In this document: positions 40,185-49,866 of the stretch, piece after piece | How positions within the stretch are numbered: position 1 is the stretch's first letter | Layout of the letters: every line of letters begins with the position of its first letter | NCBI RefSeq assembly: GCF_000737335.2 | Contig: NZ_JMCC02000074.1 | Span: 1 to 64,000 of the forward strand | Reading direction: 5' to 3' | Origin: Enhygromyxa salina | GTDB lineage: Bacteria; Myxococcota_A; Polyangia; Nannocystales; Nannocystaceae | DNA: 64,000 nucleotides | Program-made: the position numbers and the translations under genes | The notes under the pieces: generated by a model | The model's input: the letters and a program-made list of their open reading frames with translations, nothing else | Database searches by the model: none | Told to the model about the DNA's origin: nothing

Positions 40185-41666
40185 TTGGCGATCGTGCCTG
40201 GCGATCTACCACAGACGACGTTTACGGCCGAGCCGCATGGCGAGCGCTTGCTCGTGGTCGATGACAACCAGGACAACCTCGACATGCTCGCGCGTCGGCT
40301 GAAGCGACGCGGCTACGAGATCACCACGGCGCAGTCGGGGCCCGAGGCGTTGGCGGCCGTCGCTCGGCTTCGCTACGACGCGATCGTGCTCGACATCAAC
40401 ATGCCTGCCATGAGCGGGCTCGACGTGTTGCGAGAGCTGCGTCGGCACTACTCGAAGCTCGAGCTTCCGGTGTTGATGGCGACGGCGCGCAGCGAGAGTG
40501 ACGACATGGTCGAGGCGCTGTCGCTCGGCGCCAACGACTATGTGACCAAGCCGCTGAACTTTGCCGAGGTCGTCGCGCGACTCGCCACCCACCTCGCGCT
40601 GCGGCGCGAGTTCACGGCGATGCGTGGAGAGGTCGCCAGCAAGGTCCGCTCGACCGACGCGATGGTCACCGGCACCGTGGTCGATCGTCGCTACGAGATC
40701 GAGTGCCAGATCGGTCACGGCGGATTTGCGGTGGTCTATCGGGCGCGCCAGCTCAGCACTGGACAGGCGGTCGCGCTCAAGGTCCTGCGCGCACGACGGG
40801 CGATGCGGGCCGGGGCCGACGGGATCGAGTACACCCGGTTTCGGCGTGAGATGCAGGTCATCGGCGCGGTGAAGCATCCCGCGATCGTGCGCTTGATCGA
40901 CTCGGGCAGCCTCGAGCTCGAGGGCGGGTGGAGCTCGTTCGACGACGAGACGCCGGACGGCTCGACCCAGACCAACGCGGTGACCGAGGACTCCAGCAGC
41001 GATCATGTGGCCCCCGCCATGCTCCCGCCGACCGCCCGGGTGCCGTTCTTCGTGATGGAGTGTCTCGAAGGCGAGACCCTCGCCCAGCTGCTCGAGCGCG
41101 ATCAAAAGCTATCGCTCGAGGACACGCTGGAGCTGTTCTTTCCGATCATCGGGGGCGTCCACGCGCTGCATCGCCGCGGCATCGTCCACCGGGACATCAA
41201 GCCCTCGAACGTGTTCTTGCACGACGGTGACCAGCGCCGACCGCAGCCCAAGGTGCTCGACTTTGGCATCGCCAAGCTCAAGTCCGAGGAGGCCGAGGAG
41301 CAGATGACGGTCGGCTTTGTCGGGACCCCGAGCTACATGTCGCCGGAGCAGGCGTTGGGCGAGCGTGACATCGACGCTCGATGCGATCAGTACGCGCTGG
41401 GCGTGATGCTCTACGAGTGCCTGTGTGGCCAGCGGCCGTTCACGGCCGACAATTACACGCAGGTGCTGCTGCTGGTCACCGCTGGCGAGTTCACCTCGCT
41501 CGCGAAGCTGTCTGCCGAGCACGAGCAGGTCAGTGGGATCATCGAGAAGGCCATGCATCGCGAGCGGGCGCATCGCTACGCAGATCTTCAGGACTTCGGT
41601 CGCGCGCTGCTGGAGGTCGCCCCCGAGTCCGTGCGCGCGCGCTGGCGCGGATCGCTGGACGAGTGA
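40185..41666 (+). CDS. Receiver domain fused to Ser/Thr protein kinase
   Basis: A 493-aa protein. Residues 20-140 form a receiver (VVDDNQDNLD, acceptor Asp in AIVLDINMPAMSG, Thr in MATARSESD, Lys in VTKPLN). From about 165 a PknB-like kinase follows: GHGGFAVVYRA P-loop, VALKVL Lys, HRRGIVHRDIKPSNV catalytic loop, DFGIAK metal site and GTPSYMSPEQA activation segment. A roughly 50-residue insert rich in Ser/Thr/Asp lies between the N- and C-lobes. No membrane anchor. The layout suggests that phosphorylation of the receiver by a histidine kinase controls Ser/Thr kinase output. Start is TTG 40185 or GTG 40194. Confidence 0.92.
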   Translation: MAIVPGDLPQTTFTAEPHGERLLVVDDNQDNLDMLARRLKRRGYEITTAQSGPEALAAVARLRYDAIVLDINMPAMSGLDVLRELRRHYSKLELPVLMATARSESDDMVEALSLGANDYVTKPLNFAEVVARLATHLALRREFTAMRGEVASKVRSTDAMVTGTVVDRRYEIECQIGHGGFAVVYRARQLSTGQAVALKVLRARRAMRAGADGIEYTRFRREMQVIGAVKHPAIVRLIDSGSLELEGGWSSFDDETPDGSTQTNAVTEDSSSDHVAPAMLPPTARVPFFVMECLEGETLAQLLERDQKLSLEDTLELFFPIIGGVHALHRRGIVHRDIKPSNVFLHDGDQRRPQPKVLDFGIAKLKSEEAEEQMTVGFVGTPSYMSPEQALGERDIDARCDQYALGVMLYECLCGQRPFTADNYTQVLLLVTAGEFTSLAKLSAEHEQVSGIIEKAMHRERAHRYADLQDFGRALLEVAPESVRARWRGSLDE

Positions 41667-41681
41667 ATTCGCTGCCCTCGG

Positions 41682-41740
41682 TGAACCAGTCGACGAACGC
41701 GTCCGCAAGCGGGCGAGAAGCCCTCGCCCGAGCTGAAAAC
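41682..41740. repeat. Dispersed hairpin repeat, copy 3 (inverted)
   Basis: Reverse complement of the element at 37034-37090, with about four mismatches in roughly 57 bases and the same 8-bp hairpin. The pair thus forms an inverted repeat around 4.6 kb of signalling genes. Confidence 0.9.
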
Positions 41741-41779
41741 AGTGTCGGTATGGGGGCGCAAAATAGGTAGTCTTGCCGC

Positions 41780-43150
41780 GTGTTTGGCTTGGCCCTCTCG
41801 CTGCTGCTCGCGCTTGGACCCCAGAGCGCGCCCGAGGACGGCGTGCGCTTTGCCCCGCCCCCCATCGAGCACGGCTTCGATCTGCGCGAGAACTGGGATG
41901 ATCTGTGGCGGCGCTTCGAAGATCGACATGGGCGCCCCGATCCCCGCGGTCCGCTGCTGCAACCAGCCCCCGAGCTGCAGCGGCCCGAGTACGAGCTGAC
42001 CTTGGCGGTCGCCGAGGCGCCGCTGTACCTCCAGCGCGACTGGAACCGGCGGACCCGCGGCGCGCAGATGTTCCTGCACTCCGACGATGAGTTCACGTTC
42101 TTCAACCAAGTCCGGCTCAAGGAGCAGACGCCGATCGGCCCGATCGGTGCGTTTGGAATTCGCTACGATCGCAGGGAGCTGCGCGAGGTCCAAAGCTCGC
42201 TGGTCCAGCTCTCGTTCGCGTTCCCGGACATCCGCGGGACGGGGCTGTTCGTCGAGATCCGGCCGATCGCGCGGCTCGAGAAGCCGGATCTCGACGTCGA
42301 CTTCGCGGTGGGCTGGGCCCGGCCAAGCTTGGGTAGCGTGCGGACCCGCGTGTTCGTCCTCGATCCCTTCAACAACGCCAGCGACGCGCTCGCCCAGAAT
42401 CGCGCGAACACCCAGGACCTGCGGGTGGTCCAGCGCAACCCTTCAATTGGCTTGTCGGCCGAGGCCGAGGTGTTCGTGCTGCCAAGCCTGCGCGCGCAGG
42501 CGTTCTTTGGTGGGCTCTTGCCCTCGCGCTCGAGCTACTACTATTCGACCCTGCTCGAGGACGAGCAAGGCAAGTTCGACGTCGAGCGTGAACAGTCCGC
42601 GCTGCTCGGTGGCGGGTGGCTCGAGTGGGCGGCGCGGCGGGCCCCCGTGCGCGTGGGGGTCAGCGCGACCTCGGTCCGAACCCACCAGCACGACTTTGAC
42701 GCAGGCGGCGCGCGGCTGCGTCGGTTGCCCGAGCGCGAGACGCGAGCGCGGGCGTACCTGCTGTTGCACCTCGACGCCGAGACCGTGGGGCGGTTCTTGG
42801 GCCAGCTGGATCTCGAATTTGCGGGCAGCACACGATTGACCGAGCTGCCAGCGCACGTCTCGGAGTTTGGCGCGGTCCCCCGCGACCAGAGCTGGCTGGG
42901 GATGGTCCGAGCCCAGTGGCTGCCAACGCGCACGTTTGGCCTGGAGCTCGGGTACTTCGTGCTGGATCGCCAAGCGGAGGGGGACAGTGAGCTGTCGGCC
43001 TATTTGAGCGAGACCAACCATCGATTGAGCACGCGATTTTCGTTGGCGTTTGATCCCTATGTGCGACTCACCTTTGGAGTGGGGTGGGACCTCGACGACG
43101 CCAGCAACCGCTATGATCAGGGCGGGATGACGCTGATCGCCCGCTGGTAG
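41780..43150 (+). CDS. Outer-membrane beta-barrel protein of unknown function
   Basis: A 456-aa protein (GTG start) with a short signal (MFGLALSLLLALGPQ). Alternating hydrophobic/polar strands run through the rest: ELTLAVAEAPLYL, FVEIRPIARLEKPDLDVDFAVGWA, LRAQAFFGGLLPSRSSYYYSTLL, RTFGLELGYFVLDR, PYVRLTFGVGWDLDD. It ends in Trp (MTLIARW), the usual signal for barrel insertion. No family name assigned. A strong hairpin follows. Confidence 0.82.
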   Translation: MFGLALSLLLALGPQSAPEDGVRFAPPPIEHGFDLRENWDDLWRRFEDRHGRPDPRGPLLQPAPELQRPEYELTLAVAEAPLYLQRDWNRRTRGAQMFLHSDDEFTFFNQVRLKEQTPIGPIGAFGIRYDRRELREVQSSLVQLSFAFPDIRGTGLFVEIRPIARLEKPDLDVDFAVGWARPSLGSVRTRVFVLDPFNNASDALAQNRANTQDLRVVQRNPSIGLSAEAEVFVLPSLRAQAFFGGLLPSRSSYYYSTLLEDEQGKFDVEREQSALLGGGWLEWAARRAPVRVGVSATSVRTHQHDFDAGGARLRRLPERETRARAYLLLHLDAETVGRFLGQLDLEFAGSTRLTELPAHVSEFGAVPRDQSWLGMVRAQWLPTRTFGLELGYFVLDRQAEGDSELSAYLSETNHRLSTRFSLAFDPYVRLTFGVGWDLDDASNRYDQGGMTLIARW

Positions 43151-43156
43151 GGCACT

Positions 43157-43179
43157 AGGGGGCTTTCAAAAAGCCCCCT
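43157..43179. terminator. Hairpin between convergent genes
   Basis: A perfect 10-bp stem (43157-43166 with 43170-43179) and a 3-base loop. It lacks a following T-run on either strand, so it is terminator-like only; its position between convergent genes supports that role. Confidence 0.55.
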
Positions 43180-43231
43180 CGCTTCGGCGGCGGATCCCCC
43201 TTCGCTCACCCCAAACGCTCGCCTGTCGGCT

Positions 43232-43256
43232 CCTAGCCTAGCCTAGCCTAGCCTAG
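43232..43256. repeat. Pentanucleotide CCTAG repeated five times
   Basis: Five perfect tandem copies. The last copy supplies the TAG stop codon (minus strand, 43253-43255) of the lipase-like gene. Confidence 0.95.
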
Positions 43257-44632
43257 AATGCGTTGTCCCGCAGCATGCGGGCGTTGTCGCGGAAGAACTG
43301 GTTGTGATTGTAATTGAGCCCCGTGAGCCCGCTGATCTGGCCGATCTCGTCGATGTGATCGGCCGGGATCAACCCAAGGTACTCACCCCAGATCGCGCTC
43401 TCGAGCGGCACGAGCCCGTCGTTGTCGCCCGCGACGCCAAAGATCAAATTGTAGCTGAACAGCAACAGCGGATCGACGGCGTCTTGGCAGCCGATCGCGG
43501 CGACGCAGGTCTGGCCCATCCAGCTGTAGTACTTGACCCGCGGATCGTCGGGGTAGAGCACGTTGAATTCGCCCTGCATGTAGGTCTCGCTCAATGTGTA
43601 GAGCGAAGCCTCGACGTCGGATTGTTGGCTCTGGGCGGCGCCAAGGAAATTGAGCAAGAACACCAGCACTTGCTCGGCAGGGCCGGGGATCAGCCCCAGC
43701 GCGATGTCGGTGAACGGCGTGCCGTAATGTGGGGTGCCAAGCGTGATCACGGCGCCCACGCGATCCCCGTAGCCGCCGCCCGCCGCGGCCGCGACATAGC
43801 GCGAGTCAATGCCGCCTTGGCTGTGGCCGAACAGGTTGACCTTGCGCGCGCGTTGGTTCTGCAAGGTGGCCTGGACGAAGCTCACCAGCTGCTCGCCGCG
43901 GATGTCCACGGAGTTGTAGGGATCGAGCACGGCGATCGCCAACGGGTAGCCAAGGGCCTCGAGGTCGGATTGAACGTTGAAGAAGTAGGTAAGCGGGCCG
44001 ATGTTCTCGAACCCGGTCCACCCGTGGACCATGACCATGGGAAATCGGGTGGTCTCGCGGCCGCACTCGTTGGAGCAGCTACTGGCGATGTCGTAGTCGA
44101 GCTGGAGCTCGGGGTCGTCGCCGGGGTTGATCGCGCGCAGGACCACCGCGAACTCGCCCGAGCGCGGCGCGACGAACGAAATTGAGCCGGGCTCGTACAG
44201 CGAGTCTGCGACCAAGGTCTGGGTGAAGTTGGGGTCGTCGGGGTAGCTGATCGCCACGTCGACGGCCTCGCTTGGCGAGATGAAGATCGTGAGCTCGGTG
44301 CCGGCGGCCGCGGACACCCACCACACATGGTTGTCGCAGGCGCTCAGCTGCACGGCGTCGCGGCTGTCGCCGTAGGCCAGGTAGGCTTGCTCGACCAGCT
44401 CGGGGGTGGACAGATCGCAGGCGGCGTCGCCCGTCTCGGTCGTGGTCTCTTCGCCCGCCTCTGCCGTTGGCGTGGATCCGTCGGTGCTCTCGTCTCCGGT
44501 CTCGTCGTTGGTGGTCTCGCCCGTGTCGGTGGTCTCGTGGCCCGCGACCTCGGGAGCATCGCTGCCGCACGCGAGCGCGGGCACGAGCAGCGAGGCGGCC
44601 AGGTATGCGGTGAAACGGCGACTCGAATCCAT
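43253..44632 (-). CDS. Lipase-like alpha/beta-hydrolase lipoprotein
   Basis: A 459-aa predicted lipoprotein (signal ends VPALAC) with a Thr/Glu/Asp-rich linker to about residue 70. A small beta domain (about 75-185) is followed by an alpha/beta hydrolase: oxyanion line MVMVHGWTGFENIG, nucleophile GHSQGG, TLGTPHYGTP, and a likely acid/His pair in GDNDGLVPLES and PADHIDEI. It looks like a triacylglycerol lipase of the Pseudomonas/Burkholderia type. Those enzymes need a foldase; none is in the window. Predicted on the cell surface or secreted. Confidence 0.88.
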   Translation of the reverse strand: MDSSRRFTAYLAASLLVPALACGSDAPEVAGHETTDTGETTNDETGDESTDGSTPTAEAGEETTTETGDAACDLSTPELVEQAYLAYGDSRDAVQLSACDNHVWWVSAAAGTELTIFISPSEAVDVAISYPDDPNFTQTLVADSLYEPGSISFVAPRSGEFAVVLRAINPGDDPELQLDYDIASSCSNECGRETTRFPMVMVHGWTGFENIGPLTYFFNVQSDLEALGYPLAIAVLDPYNSVDIRGEQLVSFVQATLQNQRARKVNLFGHSQGGIDSRYVAAAAGGGYGDRVGAVITLGTPHYGTPFTDIALGLIPGPAEQVLVFLLNFLGAAQSQQSDVEASLYTLSETYMQGEFNVLYPDDPRVKYYSWMGQTCVAAIGCQDAVDPLLLFSYNLIFGVAGDNDGLVPLESAIWGEYLGLIPADHIDEIGQISGLTGLNYNHNQFFRDNARMLRDNAF

Positions 44633-44756
44633 GGCGGCGGAAGTCTAGCGAATTTGGTCAGCGCGGGGCAGGCCGAACCGAAGACAGTCAATTGGATCAG
44701 TGGTCGTGGATCCAGGACCGGTGTAGATTCGCGCTCCGTTGGCACACAAGTGGTCC

Positions 44757-45824
<1,068 letters not shown>

Positions 45825-46064
45825 GGTGTCGCTCGTCGGTCGCGACGCGCGTGGCACTTGGCGATGGCTCACGGAAGCTCGCCAACCCCCGGGCCGCAAC
45901 TGCTCGCAAACTAGGTTCTGGGCCGCTGATGACCTGCGCTCCGACCGCTGTCTGCCGAGAGGCCACCGCATGATCAATTCTGGCACCGGGTGCACTTCGC
46001 GCGATATTCTGTGGGGGCCACGTGGCAGTGTTAATGCTATGTGTGCGATCGCCGCGGCTCCCGA

Positions 46065-47483
46065 ATGGACACCCTCGACTTCACATCACTCGACCTACTT
46101 CCAGGCATCGCCTTGGTGCTGGATCTAGGCGGACGTGTCGTCCACTCCAACCGCGCTTGCGCGGAGCTGCTGGGCCACCCCAGCGCGGGGCTGCGTGGCC
46201 AGCCAATCGCAGCGCTGCTCGCCGACCCCCAAGACGCCGTGTGCGTGCAAGCCATCATCGAGGCGCTCGAGGCCGGAGAGCCCGCCAAGACCTTCGAGTG
46301 CGGCTGGATGAGGCCCGGGGGCGAGCGGCGGATCTTTGCGATCTCGGGCGCGATCGCTCCAGGCCCCGACGCGGGCGAGGCCTTGCTGGTGCTCACGGGC
46401 GTCGACGTCACGCAGATCGTGTGCCGCCGCGAAGAAGATATCGTTCGACTTAGAGCGCTGCTCGAGCAGGCGCCCGACGGCATCTTCATCGCCGATCTAA
46501 ACGGGCGCTTCACCGACGTGAATGACGCGGGGTGCCAGATGTTGGGGTACGCCAAGCACGAGATCGTGGGCAAGCCCATCATCGACGTGATCTTGCCTGA
46601 GGACGTTGAACGGATGCTGCGATCCCGCACGCAGATGCTGGGCGGCGCGGTGGAGGTGGGCACTTGGTTGCTGTGCAAAAAGGATGGCTCGCACCTGCCC
46701 GTCGAGGTCAGCACGAAGCTGCTCCCAGACGGTCGCTGGCAGGGTCTGGTGCGAGACATCACCGCGCGGCTGCAGATGGAGTCCGCCATGCAAGACAGCA
46801 TCATCGCCAGGCGGGCGATCGCGGCGCGTGACGAAGTCCTGGGTATCGTCGCGCACGATCTGCGGAACCCGCTGAACATCGTGTTGCTACATTCAGAGAT
46901 CCTGCGGCGTCGCGGCGCCGAAGCCCCGAAGTCACTGGTGGCGATCCGGCGGGCGGCGCTACGAATGAGCCGGCTGATCGGGGACATGCTCGACGTGACC
47001 GCGCTCGAGGCAGGCTCGCTCGCGGTCGAGCGCGACGAGGTCCCGGTGCGAAGCCTGCTCGACGAGGCGATCGACACGGAGTCGGATGCTGCCGCGCGTG
47101 CCCAGCTTCAACTGCGGATCGAGGCCCCCGAGCAGACGCCGGCCCTGCTCGCGGATCGAGATCGGCTGCTGCAGGTGTTCGACAACCTGATCGGCAACGC
47201 GATCAAGTTCACGCCCGCCGGGGGCGAGGTCGTCGTCGGCGCGCAGCATCAGGACCAAATGGTGCAGTTTAGCGTGTCCGACACGGGCGCTGGCATTCCA
47301 CCCGACGAGCTCGCCCATGTGTTCGATCGCTTCTGGCAGGCGAAGAAGACCGACTCGCGGGGCGCCGGGCTTGGTCTGCCGATCGTCAAGGGGATCGTCG
47401 AGGCCCACGGCGGGATGATCTGGGTGCAGAGCGAGCCCGGCTGCGGGACAACCTTTTACTTCACCGTGCCCACGAAGCTCTAG
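46065..47483 (+). CDS. PAS-PAS histidine kinase
   Basis: A 472-aa cytoplasmic sensor kinase. PAS domains are at about 10-120 and 130-245, then the H-box (VLGIVAHDLRNPLNIVLLHS) and ATPase motifs (NLIGNAIKFTP, VSDTGAGIPPDELAHVFDRFWQ, GAGLGLPIVKGIVEAHGG). There is no receiver and no membrane segment. ATG 46065 is used; an in-frame ATG eight codons earlier exists. The regulator partner is not adjacent. About 240 bp upstream and 200 bp downstream hold no recognised gene. Confidence 0.92.
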   Translation: MDTLDFTSLDLLPGIALVLDLGGRVVHSNRACAELLGHPSAGLRGQPIAALLADPQDAVCVQAIIEALEAGEPAKTFECGWMRPGGERRIFAISGAIAPGPDAGEALLVLTGVDVTQIVCRREEDIVRLRALLEQAPDGIFIADLNGRFTDVNDAGCQMLGYAKHEIVGKPIIDVILPEDVERMLRSRTQMLGGAVEVGTWLLCKKDGSHLPVEVSTKLLPDGRWQGLVRDITARLQMESAMQDSIIARRAIAARDEVLGIVAHDLRNPLNIVLLHSEILRRRGAEAPKSLVAIRRAALRMSRLIGDMLDVTALEAGSLAVERDEVPVRSLLDEAIDTESDAAARAQLQLRIEAPEQTPALLADRDRLLQVFDNLIGNAIKFTPAGGEVVVGAQHQDQMVQFSVSDTGAGIPPDELAHVFDRFWQAKKTDSRGAGLGLPIVKGIVEAHGGMIWVQSEPGCGTTFYFTVPTKL

Positions 47484-47682
47484 AGCGCCGATCAGTTTGG
47501 AGTCGCGGCGTCAGGTGCGTCTGGGGCCGTTCCTGCCTAGGAGGGAGGCCGAAGCTGTATCCGGCATACTGCGAGCGCCGACCGACAACGGCAGGGGCGG
47601 TCCCAGATGTGCCTGGCGTCGTGAATTCAAACTGATTGGCGCTCTAGCAGCCCGTGCAGCCCGTGCAGCTAGCAAGAGCCGC

Positions 47683-48999
47683 TCAGAGCTCCCGGAGCAC
47701 CACCACCGAGCCATCGCTGAGCTGCACCGCGACCTCGTCGTCGCCATCTCCGTCGAGGTCGCCGGCCGCCGCCCCGGCGACTTGCGTGAGCGGCGTTGCA
47801 ACGGTCAACCAGCAGCTGCCCGGACCGAGCGGGTCGACGTGCACGCCAACCTGCGCAGCGGGGCTGCTCAGATATACGACATCGCCGCTGCTGTCGCCGT
47901 CGAGATCAGCCGCGATCGCGCGCACGGGCGTGGCAGGGATCGTGGTCTCCGTCAGCAGGCCGGCCGTCGTCGAGTGACGGACCAGGCTCCACTCGCTCGA
48001 CGACGAATAGTGCTGCAAGCTCAGAAAGCGCGCGTCGGTGCTCGAGCTCACGCTCACGATGAGCTTGGGCTCGCCCGCATCGAAGAGCGTCGTGACCAGC
48101 GGGCCCTCGTCGATGCCAAACAGCGACTGATCTTGCGGCCCGCGCAGCGCGTAGCCCCCGGTGGGGGCGTCGCGGTCCAGGACCGCGGCGGCGAGCACTT
48201 CGGTCAGGATCAACGCGATCGGGACCCCGGAGCTCTGGTCGACAAACGCGCCGCCTGGACCCCAGATCAGCAAGTCGTCGGGCAGACCGGTCGCGTCGAA
48301 ATTACCCGACAGCAGGCCGGTCGTCCCGGTGATCGGTGAATCCTCGATCGTCGCAGCGACGAACCCGTCGGCGCCGTTAGAGCCGTGGCGCCACAATTGT
48401 TCATCGACGAGCAGCATGAGATCGCTGCCAGGTTGAGGATCGAAGGCGCCGGCGATCATGGACTCGATCGCTGGCGACGTTGGGCTGCGGGCGCTGGTGA
48501 TCGCCGGACCCTCGAGATCATGGAATACATGGAATTCGTCCTGCGTCGCGACCACCAGCTCGTCGTCTCCGTCGGCGTCGAGATCGACGAACTGCAGGGC
48601 CAGCGCCGAACCAACGAGGGGGATCTGGGTCGCGCCGATCGTCAGTTCGGGGGCACAGGGCGGGGGCGGTGCGCCAAGGCTCTCGCAGTAGTTGCTCACC
48701 GAGCACAGCTCGAACGCGCCGCAGTCCTGGTCGAAGTAGCATTCGTAGTAGGGGTGATGGCCGTCGTCGTATCCCCAGTAATTACAAACTCCGGCCTCAC
48801 AGGTGTAGCCCGTCTCGCAGTCGGAGTTGGAGACGCACTCCGGCCCGGTGTCGTCGGTGTCGTCGGTGTCGTCGGTCTCGCCCGTGTCGAGGGTGTCGCC
48901 TGCGCTGCCGTCCTGGCCGATCGTTCGAGCGCCGCAACCAGCGACGAGCCCAACACCCACGACGATGTTCCAGATGCGAGGGTCGAGCTTGGCGTCCAC
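47683..48999 (-). CDS. FG-GAP/VCBS-type lipoprotein with Cys-rich N-terminus
   Basis: A 438-aa predicted lipoprotein (signal ends VGLVAGC). A Thr/Asp linker encoded by a 9-bp repeat (about 48855-48890) follows, then a Cys-rich part with CVSNSDCETGYTCEAGVC and CYFDQDCGAFELCSVSNYC. Three or more FG-GAP-like repeats come after it, with Ca-binding lines DLDADGDDELVV, DLDGDSSGDVVY and DLDGDGDDEVAV. This points to an integrin-alpha-like propeller that binds calcium and a partner on the cell surface. The 261 bp between its start and the sspB gene hold nothing recognised. Confidence 0.87.
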   Translation of the reverse strand: MDAKLDPRIWNIVVGVGLVAGCGARTIGQDGSAGDTLDTGETDDTDDTDDTGPECVSNSDCETGYTCEAGVCNYWGYDDGHHPYYECYFDQDCGAFELCSVSNYCESLGAPPPPCAPELTIGATQIPLVGSALALQFVDLDADGDDELVVATQDEFHVFHDLEGPAITSARSPTSPAIESMIAGAFDPQPGSDLMLLVDEQLWRHGSNGADGFVAATIEDSPITGTTGLLSGNFDATGLPDDLLIWGPGGAFVDQSSGVPIALILTEVLAAAVLDRDAPTGGYALRGPQDQSLFGIDEGPLVTTLFDAGEPKLIVSVSSSTDARFLSLQHYSSSSEWSLVRHSTTAGLLTETTIPATPVRAIAADLDGDSSGDVVYLSSPAAQVGVHVDPLGPGSCWLTVATPLTQVAGAAAGDLDGDGDDEVAVQLSDGSVVVLREL

Positions 49000-49260
49000 G
49001 GCCTATCGTATCCGATGACGGTCGAGGGCCGCGGCTGACCTTCGTCAGCGGTGCTCTCGTCCGCCGTCGCGGTCCCCGGCGGTCGAGTCGCCGCCGCCGT
49101 TCGAGCCCCGCACGCCACCAAGCCCGCGGCCATCGGGGCTGCGAAGATCGCGTCCGGTGATCGCGTAGGCCGTGAAACACGGCGTAAACGTCCGGTCCGG
49201 CGCCGGCCGCCAAGACGGGCAGCCCGCATCCAGGCACTCTGGTAGGGTCGGCCCCCAGTC

Positions 49261-49824
49261 GTGAAGCCAATTCAAAGCGCAATCGAGTCCCTCCAGGCCA
49301 AGGGCGGCTGCCCTCGCCTGCACGTTGACGTGACCCACAAGGACGCCGTGTGTCCAGACTTCGTACGGGAGCAGTGGAAGGAGCGCCTGGTCATCGACCT
49401 CGACCCCAGCTACCCGCTGGAGCTCGAGTTCACCGGCCTCGGTGTCGAAGCCAACTTGTCGTTTGGCGGCTACGTGACCCGCTGCACCTTCCCCTGGGCT
49501 GCGATCTACGTCGTCGCCGAGCGCGAGAGTGGAGGCGGTCGCGTGTTCGAGCAAAACGTCCCGGCGTCGCTGCGGGCCAAGCTCGTGCCCGCGGGCGTCG
49601 ACCCGTCGCTGACCAAGGTCAGCGACAAAGATCGCACCCGGGGTTCGCGTCGCCGCAAGCGCAACCGGCCAAGCAAGGAACCGGTGAAGTTCGGGCTCGC
49701 GGCGGCCGAGGACAGCAGCGACGAGACCGAGACCGAGTCCGAGACCAAGGTCGAGGTGCAGGCCGATCAGCAAGAGGTGAAGGCCCGTCGCGCCACGTTC
49801 ACCGTGATCGACGGCGGCAGCTGA
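49261..49824 (+). CDS. sspB: SspB-like ClpXP adaptor
   Basis: A 187-aa protein (GTG start) with the SspB fold pattern: PRLHVDVTHKDAVCPDFV, LVIDLDPSYPLELEFTGLGVEANLSFGGYVTRCTFPWAAIYVVAERE. SspB binds ssrA-tagged and other substrates and tethers them to the ClpX N-domain through a short C-terminal motif. Here a long charged linker (about 110-170) precedes a C-terminal RRATFTVIDGGS, a plausible but unproven ClpX-binding tail. No tmRNA gene is in the window. It precedes the outer-membrane/sigma operon by 42 bp. Confidence 0.87.
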   Translation: MKPIQSAIESLQAKGGCPRLHVDVTHKDAVCPDFVREQWKERLVIDLDPSYPLELEFTGLGVEANLSFGGYVTRCTFPWAAIYVVAERESGGGRVFEQNVPASLRAKLVPAGVDPSLTKVSDKDRTRGSRRRKRNRPSKEPVKFGLAAAEDSSDETETESETKVEVQADQQEVKARRATFTVIDGGS

Positions 49825-49866
49825 GCGGAATGATCGGCTCCTGAGACCGGGTGTATACCCTCCCGC

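Noticed and set aside
46000..46020. Sigma-54 promoter before the PAS kinase
   Set aside because: A TGGCAC is present but the spacing to a GC element is eight, not ten, bases.
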